A stretch of 64,000 bases of DNA from UMGS755 sp045590535 (GTDB lineage: Bacteria > Bacillota > Clostridia > UBA1381 > UBA9506), in the NCBI GenBank assembly GCA_045590535.1, contig JAZNRE010000044.1, positions 1 through 64,000 on the forward strand, given 5' to 3'. Positions 33,534-42,354 of this stretch are shown piece after piece (the first letter of the stretch is position 1; every line of letters starts with the position of its first letter). The translations under genes and the position numbers were made by a program. The notes beneath the pieces are model-generated. The model worked only from the letters and a program-made list of their open reading frames with translations, did not search any database and had not been told where the DNA came from.

Positions 33534-35393
33534 ATGCAAATTCTGGGCCGGTTTAAAAAGTACATACTCGCTATTATAGATGCAGTCATGGTTGCGCTGG
33601 CTTACGGGGGAGCTTATGTTTTTTTAGATGTCCCTGTGATTTGGTCATCGGCTCTCGTGATGCTTTATATATCCGTTGTGACCTATCTGCTTATGTTTTT
33701 GCTCTTTGGCGTTTATAACCACATGATTTCTTTTGCCAGTGCAAGAGAATATGTCATTTGTTTTTTTGCTTGTGTGGTTTCCAGCTTGCTGTGTTGCGCA
33801 GAGAGGGCTGTTTTCCAATTTTTCGGACCAAACCGTCAGCTTTTGTTAGCGGGGGTTTTGACGGGCGTGCTTTGTGTTGGCATTCGTGTTTTGTGGCGGT
33901 TTATCATTAAATTGCCTTTTGCCAGAAAGCATATGGATGTATCCGGCTATAAGCGCCTTTTAATTGTGGGCGCCGGTGATGCCGGTCACATGATTATCCG
34001 AGAGTTAATGGCATCCCCCAGCATTCCCTATGTAATTGCAGGGTTGATTGATGATGACCAAAGCAAAATTGGTTGTCGCATTGCCGGCATTAAGGTGTTG
34101 GGCGACCGCTATGCAATACCGCAGATTTGCAAAGCCAAACGAATTGACACACTTTTATTTGCCATTCCCACAGCCGATGGCGAGGCTCGCCGCGAAATTC
34201 TGGATATTTGCAACAGCACAAGCTGTCAGGTTCATGTGCTGCCCGGCATTAACGAGATTATTTCCGGCAAACCCATTGTGGAGCACATGCGCAAAGTCAG
34301 TGTTTGCGACCTGTTATCCCGTGACCCTGTCCGCCTTAACAACGAGGCCATTGGTGAACTGGTGAAGGGACAGGTTGTGTTGGTAACTGGTGGCGGAGGC
34401 TCCATTGGCTCAGAGCTTTGCCGACAGATTGCAAGATATCAACCCGGCACACTGCTGATTTTAGATATTTATGAAAACAATGCCTATGACATTCAGCAAG
34501 AGCTTAAGGCGCTGTATCCGGACTTGCAGCAGCAGGTTTTGATTGCCAGCGTGAGAGACCGTGAGCGTCTGGAAGAAATTTTTGAAGCTTACAAGCCGTC
34601 TTTGGTGTTTCATGCGGCAGCCCACAAGCATGTGCCGCTTATGGAGAGTGACCCGAGAGAAGCGATTAAAAACAACATCTTCGGCACGCTCAATGTGGCA
34701 GAATGCGCTGATAAGCATGGTGTTAAAAAGTTTATCCTGATTTCAACCGATAAAGCCGTTAATCCCACCAATGTGATGGGGGCAACCAAGCGCTATTGCG
34801 AAATGGTTATTCAGGATTTGAACACCCGAAGCAAAACCGAGTTTGTTGCCGTGCGCTTTGGTAATGTATTGGGCAGCAACGGCTCCGTCATTCCTCTGTT
34901 TCAGCGGCAGATTGAATCGGGTGGTCCTGTTACCGTAACCCATAAAAATATCACCCGGTTTTTCATGACTATTCCCGAAGCAGCACAGCTCGTTATGCAG
35001 GCAGCTTCTTATGCAGCCGGTGGTGAAATTTTTGTGTTGGATATGGGTGAGCCGGTTAAAATTTATGATTTAGCTGTTAATTTAATTAAGCTCTCCGGCT
35101 ACAAACCGGGGCGCGATATTGAAATTAAAATAACGGGTTTGCGTCCGGGCGAAAAACTCTATGAAGAACTGATGATGGAGGAAGAAGGCCTAGAGGCAAC
35201 GCAAAACGAAAAGATTTTTATTACACAGCCTTTTGCCATTGATTCTGCCACCATGCAGGAAGGCCTGCAAAAGCTTGAAAAGGCCTTTTCTGAGACGGAT
35301 AATTATGCAGTGAAAAAGGTGCTGGGTGAATTGGTTACAACTTATTCAATTGATCAGCCAAAAGAAGCAGCAGCAGAAGATATAATGGCATAA
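33534..35393 (+). CDS. Membrane NDP-sugar 4,6-dehydratase (CapD/PglF/WbpM family)
   Basis: Probable UDP-GlcNAc dehydratase for surface-glycan sugars. Four N-terminal membrane helices (residues 10-120), a CoA-binding-like Rossmann domain ('LLIVGAGDAGHMIIREL', about 140-260), then the SDR domain ('VLVTGGGGSIGSELCRQI', about 285-560). The catalytic Tyr is replaced by Met in 'NVMGATKRYCEM', normal for this subfamily. ATG 33534 lies nine bases after AGGAGGT; an upstream ATG 33504 has no ribosome site. 619 aa. First of an envelope cluster with the SLH proteins. Confidence 0.92.
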   Translation: MQILGRFKKYILAIIDAVMVALAYGGAYVFLDVPVIWSSALVMLYISVVTYLLMFLLFGVYNHMISFASAREYVICFFACVVSSLLCCAERAVFQFFGPNRQLLLAGVLTGVLCVGIRVLWRFIIKLPFARKHMDVSGYKRLLIVGAGDAGHMIIRELMASPSIPYVIAGLIDDDQSKIGCRIAGIKVLGDRYAIPQICKAKRIDTLLFAIPTADGEARREILDICNSTSCQVHVLPGINEIISGKPIVEHMRKVSVCDLLSRDPVRLNNEAIGELVKGQVVLVTGGGGSIGSELCRQIARYQPGTLLILDIYENNAYDIQQELKALYPDLQQQVLIASVRDRERLEEIFEAYKPSLVFHAAAHKHVPLMESDPREAIKNNIFGTLNVAECADKHGVKKFILISTDKAVNPTNVMGATKRYCEMVIQDLNTRSKTEFVAVRFGNVLGSNGSVIPLFQRQIESGGPVTVTHKNITRFFMTIPEAAQLVMQAASYAAGGEIFVLDMGEPVKIYDLAVNLIKLSGYKPGRDIEIKITGLRPGEKLYEELMMEEEGLEATQNEKIFITQPFAIDSATMQEGLQKLEKAFSETDNYAVKKVLGELVTTYSIDQPKEAAAEDIMA

Positions 35394-35418
35394 GCAGAGG
35401 CCTTGTTTGGGAGGCACA

Positions 35419-35943
35419 ATGAAAAAGAAACCAAAAAAGAAATGGATTATTTTAGGCATAATATTGGCCGCTTTGTTGCTGCTGACAGCCGCAGGCTATT
35501 GCTTGGTTAACATGGCATTTTCTATTTTTACCGATTCGTTTTACGATGCGGTGGTGCCCAGTGAGCTGCCGGAAACCGGAACCAAAATCCTCACCCCTGA
35601 AGGAGGAGAACCGCCGCAGGAGTCTGCGGATGAAGGAGCAGGTGCGGTGCCGCCTTCTTTGCCGGGGCAGAAAAACAACACAGGTAGCGGAGTTTTGTTC
35701 TCAGCAAAAACCATTAAAGAACTTGAGAAGAAGGTTGCTTTTGGTGATAAGGTAGCAGTTCTCAACATTTTAAGCTCCGGGCTTTCCGGGGCAGATTACC
35801 GGGCGCTGATTGGTATGCTCAATAATGGCGTTACCAGTGGAGAAGTATCAAAAGCTTATCAGATTTTAAAAGAGAATCTATCAAGAACAGATAAAAATAA
35901 AATCTTGGGCTATTATTATAAATATGTGCACTTAATTCAGTGA
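35419..35943 (+). CDS. Small membrane-anchored protein of unknown function
   Basis: 174 residues, not recognised. A Lys-rich start, one transmembrane helix (about 10-34), a Pro/Gly/Glu-rich linker (about 50-90) and a helical C-terminal domain of about 80 residues ending in 'ILGYYYKYVHLIQ'. GGGAGG lies four bases before ATG 35419. It sits between the dehydratase and the first SLH gene (25-base gaps), so it probably belongs to the same envelope operon. The domain may face outside the cell. Confidence 0.8.
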   Translation: MKKKPKKKWIILGIILAALLLLTAAGYCLVNMAFSIFTDSFYDAVVPSELPETGTKILTPEGGEPPQESADEGAGAVPPSLPGQKNNTGSGVLFSAKTIKELEKKVAFGDKVAVLNILSSGLSGADYRALIGMLNNGVTSGEVSKAYQILKENLSRTDKNKILGYYYKYVHLIQ

Positions 35944-35968
35944 AAAAGTGGGAAGGAAGAGTGATAAA

Positions 35969-37501
35969 ATGAAAAAATTAGTAAGTGTATTCCTAGTTTT
36001 AGCTATGTCGGCTACATTCTTGTTTGCAATGCCCTGTGCAGCAGCAGACATTAGCTTTACAAGCGGCTCCATTAGCAGCTTGATCGGCCTCATTGGTGAC
36101 AACATGCCTGACACACAGGCAAAAAGAAGTGAAGTTTTCAGCATCATGCGGGAATATATGGATGCGGATAACGATATGGCAACTTTAATTGATGCTGTTG
36201 AAACCTTATCTGAACCCATTCCTACTTTACCGGCAAATTTAGTGGCAATTGTGGATCGTTTGAACGCATCTTTGGGCGGCGAAGGCCTTGCTGCATATCG
36301 CAATGAACTGCTGTTCATTTTAGATGTTATTAAAGCTATCCCTGCAGAAAACAGAGAGGCTGCAATCGATGCTTTTATTGCGGCACAAGATGTAGCCGAC
36401 CAGGGATCTTCCTTTGCTGAAGAAAGCAAAGTAGACAGCAATGCAGACTTCCAGGCAGCTTTAAATTCCGTTTATAACACATTTGTAAGCGGCACAGGCG
36501 ATACCAACCTGGCAACTCATGGCGTCGGTCCCAACACCATTTTACGCCTTGTTTTGGCTCTGCAGGGTCAGTTAATGCTGACAGATGCTACAAACAGCTC
36601 AGAGGATTTTGCATTAAAATCCATTGACAGCACTTTTGCTGCTCGCCTCAATGCAAATGTAAGTGAACACTTTACAAGCATTAACGGCAGCACCGATTTA
36701 AGCGGTGCAAGCATTGTCAATGCCATTATCGATGTGGTTAACGACGAAGCAAGCGATGCAATCAAAGCAGACATGAAAACCGTTTTAGGCAGCTCCGCTG
36801 TTGGTCTTTATGCAAAATATGAAGCGCCTTCAAGACCTTCAACCGGTTCTTCAAGCAGCGATCGTCGCGATCCTGACAATAAGAAACCCAACATGTCTAC
36901 AGGCGTTAAGAACTGGACAGAACCGGCAGCACCTGAAGCTGCAGGCAGCGCTTATGTATACACCGATACAGCAGACCATTGGGCAAAAGATTATATCGCA
37001 GCCCTCTCTGCACGCGATATCTTCAAAGGCTATGAAGATGGCTCCTTTAACCCCGATATGGGCATCACCCGTGAAGAAATCGCCGTTGCTCTGACCCGTG
37101 CTTTGGGTATGGAAGCAGCTGCTAAAAATGCAAAGGCTAACAGCTTCACCGATGCAGGCGAGATTGCTGCATGGGCAGAAGGTGCCGTTAACCTGACTGT
37201 AAATGCTGGCGTATTCAAGGGTTATGATGATGGTTCCTTTAAACCGAAAAAGACCATTACCAGAGAAGAAATGGTTGCCGTTATCATCAGATTGTTCAGC
37301 ACCAACATCAGTAGCACCAAGTTAACCTACACTGATACACATGAGATTGGCGATTGGGCTCAGGGCTATGTAGAAAAAGCATCTACACTTTCTATCGTTG
37401 CCGGCTATCCTGACGGAAGCTTCCAGCCGAAGAACGACATCACCAGAGCAGAAGCAGCTAAGATTCTGTACAACTTCATGCACTATGCCGGTCTTCTCTA
37501 A
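35969..37501 (+). CDS. Secreted S-layer-homology (SLH) protein 1
   Basis: 510 residues. Signal peptide (1-26, AMPCAAA), a helical N-terminal domain of about 280 residues of unknown function, a Ser/Asp/Arg linker, then three SLH repeats (about 325-510). The repeat cores read 'FKGYEDGSFNPDMGITREE', 'FKGYDDGSFKPKKTITREE' and 'VAGYPDGSFQPKNDITRAE'. SLH trimers bind pyruvylated secondary wall polymers, so it should sit on the cell surface. GGAAGGAAG precedes ATG 35969. Ends at the terminator at 37520. Confidence 0.92.
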   Translation: MKKLVSVFLVLAMSATFLFAMPCAAADISFTSGSISSLIGLIGDNMPDTQAKRSEVFSIMREYMDADNDMATLIDAVETLSEPIPTLPANLVAIVDRLNASLGGEGLAAYRNELLFILDVIKAIPAENREAAIDAFIAAQDVADQGSSFAEESKVDSNADFQAALNSVYNTFVSGTGDTNLATHGVGPNTILRLVLALQGQLMLTDATNSSEDFALKSIDSTFAARLNANVSEHFTSINGSTDLSGASIVNAIIDVVNDEASDAIKADMKTVLGSSAVGLYAKYEAPSRPSTGSSSSDRRDPDNKKPNMSTGVKNWTEPAAPEAAGSAYVYTDTADHWAKDYIAALSARDIFKGYEDGSFNPDMGITREEIAVALTRALGMEAAAKNAKANSFTDAGEIAAWAEGAVNLTVNAGVFKGYDDGSFKPKKTITREEMVAVIIRLFSTNISSTKLTYTDTHEIGDWAQGYVEKASTLSIVAGYPDGSFQPKNDITRAEAAKILYNFMHYAGLL

Positions 37502-37519
37502 GATTACGATTTGATTTTG

Positions 37520-37549
37520 ACAGCGGGGGCAAACGGCTCCCGCTGTTTT
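37520..37549 (+). terminator. Terminator between the two SLH genes
   Basis: Stem ACAGCGGG / CCCGCTGT with inner GC pairs, then TTTTC. It may reduce read-through to the second SLH gene. Confidence 0.8.
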
Positions 37550-37592
37550 CTATTCATTCAGACATTTATCCTGTCCCAAGGAGGAAAACAAA

Positions 37593-39203
37593 ATGACTAA
37601 AAAAATTACAGCCATCCTTTTAGGCGCTTGCATTCTGCTTTTGTCCGGCATCAGCAGCCTTGCCATTACCGATGGCTTGGCTCAAAAAGCAGCATCCATG
37701 CTTAACGGCATAGACCGGGGCATTGTTACCGCAGCACTGCCTATGATTGTCTCTGACAGCGGTTTGGATATGCTGGATACGGCACTGGAAAAATATAAAA
37801 AAGGCGAAGACCCCGGTATGATTATGGGTCCGGCCATTGAAATGGCGTTGGGATATGCCGATGTCGATACATTGGGGCGCTTGTTTGACAGTCTGCGGCT
37901 TTTCAGTGAAGATTTTCGTGAAACCTGCCAGGATATATATCAAAATGTGAAGGTAATGCAGCTCACAAGCGCTGAAACAGATGGTGCAAATTTGTTTCTT
38001 TCCCTTATTTATCAAAAAGAAGCGGCACTTCGTCCGGCTCTTGAAAAACATCAGATTTCAGTAGGCGTGTTTGCAAACCTTTTGGCCGCCTTTACCCAAG
38101 AAAACGGCAGTCAAAATCTTTTAACCTGGAATGGCACTGCCTTTTCAGTGGGCTACACCAATGCCTCTTTGGTGCGAGGGTTAAACACCATTTGGCAGGA
38201 AACAGACAGTAGCTTTAACTTGGAACAGTTTGCATCCAGTCTTGTCAGCAGCCTGAACACACGGCTTTCGCAACAAGAAAAACAAACTGTTTTACCCTTT
38301 TTAAGACGAATAAACTTTTTATCCGCCGACTCTGACACGGTTAAGCCAGAAAATGATGGCGGTGGAACGCAGAGTGGCCAAACGGTTCCTATGCCCCCTT
38401 TGTCCTCTGTGCAAAATGCTGTATATCAGCGCATTGAAACCGTTGACGGACTGACAAAAGAGCAGATGGATAGCGGCCTTTTGCTTGAGGTTACACAAGG
38501 TGGCTTGCTTTCTTTGGAATCGCAAATGACATCACCGGTGGTTTATGCTGTGTCAGGCTCTGTTCTCACCCCGGTTAAAATGGCTTTGAAAATTGACGGC
38601 AAGCTGTTTGCTGAAGTAGCACAAGGTGTTTATCTTGTTAAAGAAGTAGAAGACTATTTCACCGACTGCAACGATTGGGCCAAACCCTATGTAGAGGCCC
38701 TTTATGCCCGTCGCATTATTAACGGAAAAACAGAAAAACAGTTCTTCCCCAACGATACCATTACCCGCGAAGAGTTCGTGAAACTGGTTGTAGAGCTCTT
38801 TGACTTAAAGACAGGCACAACCGAAAGCGGCTTTAGTGATGTACCGCAAAACGCCTGGTATGCCCCTTATATTGCAGCAGCGAAACAATATGGCATTGTT
38901 AACGGCATCAGCGAAAAAGAGTTTGGCGTTGGCATGAACATTAAACGGCAGGACATGACAAAAATTATCAGTCAAATTCTGAACGCCAAGGGTTTGACCG
39001 TAACTCCTGCACCCGCCAGCGTTTTTGTGGATTACGCATCCATTGCAGCCTACGCCCAGCCCCATGCTTTATCTGCATATGCATGGAAGATTGTGAGCGG
39101 TGATGACAACCGCCAGTTTAACCCCAATCAATTTGCAACCCGCAAAGAGGCAGCCAAAATGGTTTACGGCATGCTGCAGGTTGTTTTAACAAGGGGAGAA
39201 TAA
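37593..39203 (+). CDS. Secreted S-layer-homology (SLH) protein 2
   Basis: 536 residues. Signal peptide (1-24), a helical N-terminal domain similar in plan to SLH protein 1 (poly-helical, about 250 residues), a Gly/Thr/Pro linker near 255-275, a short beta-rich part, and three SLH repeats (about 355-530). The repeats are more diverged: 'INGKTEKQFFPNDTITREE', 'VNGISEKEFGVGMNIKRQD' and 'VSGDDNRQFNPNQFATRKE'. It probably arose by duplication of the neighbouring gene and binds the same wall polymer. CAAGGAGG precedes ATG 37593. Confidence 0.9.
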   Translation: MTKKITAILLGACILLLSGISSLAITDGLAQKAASMLNGIDRGIVTAALPMIVSDSGLDMLDTALEKYKKGEDPGMIMGPAIEMALGYADVDTLGRLFDSLRLFSEDFRETCQDIYQNVKVMQLTSAETDGANLFLSLIYQKEAALRPALEKHQISVGVFANLLAAFTQENGSQNLLTWNGTAFSVGYTNASLVRGLNTIWQETDSSFNLEQFASSLVSSLNTRLSQQEKQTVLPFLRRINFLSADSDTVKPENDGGGTQSGQTVPMPPLSSVQNAVYQRIETVDGLTKEQMDSGLLLEVTQGGLLSLESQMTSPVVYAVSGSVLTPVKMALKIDGKLFAEVAQGVYLVKEVEDYFTDCNDWAKPYVEALYARRIINGKTEKQFFPNDTITREEFVKLVVELFDLKTGTTESGFSDVPQNAWYAPYIAAAKQYGIVNGISEKEFGVGMNIKRQDMTKIISQILNAKGLTVTPAPASVFVDYASIAAYAQPHALSAYAWKIVSGDDNRQFNPNQFATRKEAAKMVYGMLQVVLTRGE

Positions 39204-39361
39204 GGGCATAGCCAAGAGTTTTTGACATAAAAATGGTTTTTGTGCAAAGTTAACGAATAAATAAAATATTTTTTGGTTAAAAATAGCCTAACAATTTTGA
39301 AGAAATTATGGTATCATATACAGAGTAATTGATATGTATATTATTAGGAGGTAAAAAAGTA

Positions 39362-40477
39362 ATGGCAAGTCTTAATCTTAAGGGTATCTATAAAAGATAC
39401 GCCGGTGGGGTTACAGCTGTAAGTGACTTCAATTTAGATATTGAAGATAAAGAGTTTATCGTTTTGGTTGGTCCCTCAGGTTGCGGTAAATCAACAACAC
39501 TCAGAATGATTGCCGGTCTTGAAGAAATCAGCGAAGGTGAACTTTATATCGGAGATAAATTAGTAAATGATGTTGCTCCGAAGGACAGAGACATCGCAAT
39601 GGTATTCCAGAACTATGCTCTGTATCCTCATATGTCTGTATTTGACAACATGGCATTTGGTCTTAAACTGAGAAAAATGCCTAAGGATGAAATTAAAAAA
39701 CGCGTTAGCGAAGCTGCCAGAATCCTGGACATTGAGCATCTGCTTGATAGAAAGCCCAAGGCTTTGTCCGGTGGTCAGAGACAGAGAGTTGCGCTGGGTC
39801 GTGCCATCGTGCGTGAGCCCAAAGTATTCTTAATGGACGAACCTCTTTCTAACTTGGTTGCTAAGTTAAGAGGCCAGATGAGAACCGAAATCAGTAAGTT
39901 ACATAAGAGACTGCAAACAACCTTCATCTATGTAACCCATGACCAGACAGAAGCTATGACAATGGGTACTAGAATCGTTGTTATGAAGGATGGTTTCATC
40001 CAGCAGATCGATTCTCCCCAGGCATTATATGAAAGACCCTGCAATGTGTTTGTTGCTGGTTTTATCGGCAGCCCACCGATGAACTTCATCGATGCAGAAT
40101 TGCAGAATGCGGCTGATGGCGGTTTGCAGCTTGCTTTTGGTAACACAACCATTAAATTGCCTGAAGCAAAGGCTAAGTCTCTTGAAGGCTCCGAGTATAT
40201 CGGCAAGAAAGTTTTAATGGGTATTCGTCCTGAAAACATTCATGACGAGGCTGTTATGGTTGGTATGAACCCTGAATGCATGGTATCTGCTTATGTAGAT
40301 GTTACCGAAATGATGGGTGCTGAAACCTACCTGTATGTAACCGTTGAAGGCACACCGTTTGTTGCTAGAGTTAACCCCAGAACAACTGCTAAAGCAGGCG
40401 ATACCATTAACCTGATTTTAGAAGGCAACAGAATTCATCTGTTTGACAAAGAAACAGAAATGGCAATTTTAAACTAA
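39362..40477 (+). CDS. msmX: MsmX/UgpC-type carbohydrate ABC transporter ATPase
   Basis: Energises sugar ABC importers; this type often serves several permeases encoded elsewhere, and no permease is nearby. Walker A 'VGPSGCGKSTT', Q-loop 'QNYALYPH', signature 'LSGGQRQRVALGRA', Walker B 'VFLMDEPLSNL', H-loop 'YVTHDQTEAM', then TOBE domains (about 240-370). The D-loop is NLVAKLR where the family has NLDAKLR. 371 aa. ATG 39362 lies nine bases after AGGAGGT. TGGTATCAT at 39309-39317 is a likely extended -10. Confidence 0.93.
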   Translation: MASLNLKGIYKRYAGGVTAVSDFNLDIEDKEFIVLVGPSGCGKSTTLRMIAGLEEISEGELYIGDKLVNDVAPKDRDIAMVFQNYALYPHMSVFDNMAFGLKLRKMPKDEIKKRVSEAARILDIEHLLDRKPKALSGGQRQRVALGRAIVREPKVFLMDEPLSNLVAKLRGQMRTEISKLHKRLQTTFIYVTHDQTEAMTMGTRIVVMKDGFIQQIDSPQALYERPCNVFVAGFIGSPPMNFIDAELQNAADGGLQLAFGNTTIKLPEAKAKSLEGSEYIGKKVLMGIRPENIHDEAVMVGMNPECMVSAYVDVTEMMGAETYLYVTVEGTPFVARVNPRTTAKAGDTINLILEGNRIHLFDKETEMAILN

Positions 40478-40489
40478 ATTAGTGCATGT

Positions 40490-40517
40490 AAGGGTGGCTG
40501 TAGGGCCACCCTTTTTT
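40490..40517 (+). terminator. Terminator after the ABC ATPase gene
   Basis: Stem AAGGGTGGC / GCCACCCTT with loop TGTAGG, then six T. Confidence 0.95.
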
Positions 40518-40575
40518 GTGTTTTAAAAAATTTAAGCCGGGGCTTAAGCAAAAAACCAGGATAAAAAAGAAAAAC

Positions 40576-40604
40576 TTGCAATCATAACAAATATTTGATA
40601 TAAT
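40576..40604 (+). promoter_or_regulatory. Promoter of the pyrK-pyrD unit
   Basis: TTGCAA (40576-40581), 17 bases, TATAAT (40599-40604). The leader is about 50 bases, too short for a PyrR attenuator. Confidence 0.8.
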
Positions 40605-40664
40605 ATACAAGTTAGATAAGTTGATATTTGAGTTATTAGGTTTATGATAAAAAAGGAGCGTTTT

Positions 40665-41432
40665 ATGAGCTATCAAGATTATAGATGTCAGATTTGCAGT
40701 CAACAAGAAATAGCCCCGAATATTATTGCTTGCCGCCTTGAAAATGCGGAACTTGCAAAAAATGCAAAACCGGGACAGTTTCTGCACATACAGTGTGGCG
40801 ACCCGGCTTCTATGCCTCTTCGCCGACCCATCAGCATTTGTGATGTCAGCGGTGACATTTTAACCGTTATTTATGAAGTGAAAGGCCGCGGCACTAAGGC
40901 ATTGCGTGAACAAACAGAAAAGGTACAGGTATTGGGTCCGTTGGGTAACGGTTTTACGGTGGATGCCTCTCTTTATAAGCGCCCGGCGGTTATTGGCGGT
41001 GGTATTGGTACATATCCGCTGTATCTTTTAACCAAACAGCTGACAAATGCATCAGTTTATTTAGGTTTTCGCAATCAAAGCGTAGTCACTTTAGAAAAGG
41101 AATTTCGCCAGGTGGCCGGTACTGTCACAGTTACCACTGATGACGGCAGCTATGGCGTTTCCGGCTTTGCCATTACGCAGCTGGAAAAGGACCATGAAAA
41201 AGAGCCTTTTGACATTGTTTATGCCTGCGGTCCCAAGCCCATGCTCCGTGCGGTGCAGGCTTTTGCGGAGAAAGCAGGCGTTCCCTGTCAGCTTTCTTTG
41301 GAGGAGAGAATGGGTTGTGGCATTGGTGCTTGTCTCACCTGCAACTGTGAAACACATGAAGAGGGTTCGGCACATTATAAACATGTGTGCAAAAACGGAC
41401 CTGTATTTTGGTCGCAGGAGGTGGTTCTGTAA
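40665..41432 (+). CDS. pyrK: Dihydroorotate dehydrogenase B, electron transfer subunit
   Basis: FAD/2Fe-2S subunit that passes electrons from PyrD to NAD+. FAD site 'MPLRRPISICD', NAD-binding 'AVIGGGIGTYPLYLL', 'YACGPKPMLRAV', and a C-terminal 2Fe-2S cysteine set in 'RMGCGIGACLTCNC' plus a later 'HVCKNGPVF'. 255 aa. ATG 40665 has AAGGAG upstream. Its stop overlaps the pyrD start by one base (TAATG), matching their fixed complex. It is a pyr pair outside a full pyr operon. Confidence 0.95.
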   Translation: MSYQDYRCQICSQQEIAPNIIACRLENAELAKNAKPGQFLHIQCGDPASMPLRRPISICDVSGDILTVIYEVKGRGTKALREQTEKVQVLGPLGNGFTVDASLYKRPAVIGGGIGTYPLYLLTKQLTNASVYLGFRNQSVVTLEKEFRQVAGTVTVTTDDGSYGVSGFAITQLEKDHEKEPFDIVYACGPKPMLRAVQAFAEKAGVPCQLSLEERMGCGIGACLTCNCETHEEGSAHYKHVCKNGPVFWSQEVVL

Positions 41433-42346
41433 TGGATATGAAAGTAAATATTGCCGGCGTTGAGTTGGAAAACCCCATTATTGCTGCCTCGGGAACCTAT
41501 GGTTTTGGACATGAATATAACGAGTTTTATGATATAAGCGAAATTGGTGCTATTTCTGTTAAGGGCCTTACCAAAGCCCCCAGAGCCGGAAATCCGCCAC
41601 CACGCATAACCGAGACAATAGGTGGCATATTAAACAGTGTCGGCTTGCAAAATCCGGGCGTGGATGCCTTTATTAAAGAGGAAATTCCATTTTTAAGAAA
41701 GCATCGCTGCAAAATCATTGCCAATATGGCAGGCAACACCTTTGAGGATTATTGCGAAATGGCAGAAAAACTGTCCGCAGCCGATGTGGATATGCTTGAA
41801 ATGAATATATCCTGCCCCAATGTTAAAGCAGGAGGGGCGGCTTTTGGAACCAATCCCGATACGGTGCTTGCCATCACAAAAGCGGTGCGCCCTTATGCAA
41901 AAAAACCGTTGATTGTGAAGCTTTCGCCCAATGTGGCCGACATTACCGAAACGGCCAAGGCAGCAGAAGCCGGTGGCGCAGACGCACTGTCACTCATTAA
42001 CACCTTGACGGGCATGGCCATTGACATTAACACTCGCAGACCGATACTTGCAAATGTTGTGGGTGGTTTATCCGGCCCCTGTGTGAAGCCGGTGGCGCTT
42101 CGCATGGTGTATCAGGTGCACAAGGCCGTAAAATTGCCCATTATCGGCATGGGCGGCATCTCAAATGGTGATGATGCAGTTGAATTTTTATTGGCCGGCA
42201 GCACGGCCGTTTCCGTTGGTACAGCTAATTTCACAGACCCCTATGCATGCCTGAAAATTCGTGATGGCATTAAAACCTATATGGAGAAACATCAAATCAA
42301 GACAGTTTGTGAATTGACCGGTGGACTGATTGTGGAATCGAAATAG
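41432..42346 (+). CDS. pyrD: Dihydroorotate dehydrogenase B (NAD+), catalytic subunit
   Basis: Class 1B enzyme oxidising dihydroorotate to orotate on FMN. The catalytic Cys lies in 'MNISCPNVKAGG'; substrate/FMN contacts appear in 'ASGTYGFGHEYNEFYD', 'NSVGLQNPG', 'IVKLSPNV' and 'IIGMGGISNGDDAVEFLLAG'. 304 aa. ATG 41432 is eight bases after GGAGGT; ATG 41438 is possible. Co-transcribed with pyrK, and pgi follows after eight bases. Confidence 0.96.
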   Translation: MDMKVNIAGVELENPIIAASGTYGFGHEYNEFYDISEIGAISVKGLTKAPRAGNPPPRITETIGGILNSVGLQNPGVDAFIKEEIPFLRKHRCKIIANMAGNTFEDYCEMAEKLSAADVDMLEMNISCPNVKAGGAAFGTNPDTVLAITKAVRPYAKKPLIVKLSPNVADITETAKAAEAGGADALSLINTLTGMAIDINTRRPILANVVGGLSGPCVKPVALRMVYQVHKAVKLPIIGMGGISNGDDAVEFLLAGSTAVSVGTANFTDPYACLKIRDGIKTYMEKHQIKTVCELTGGLIVESK

Positions 42347-42354
42347 GAGGAGCC

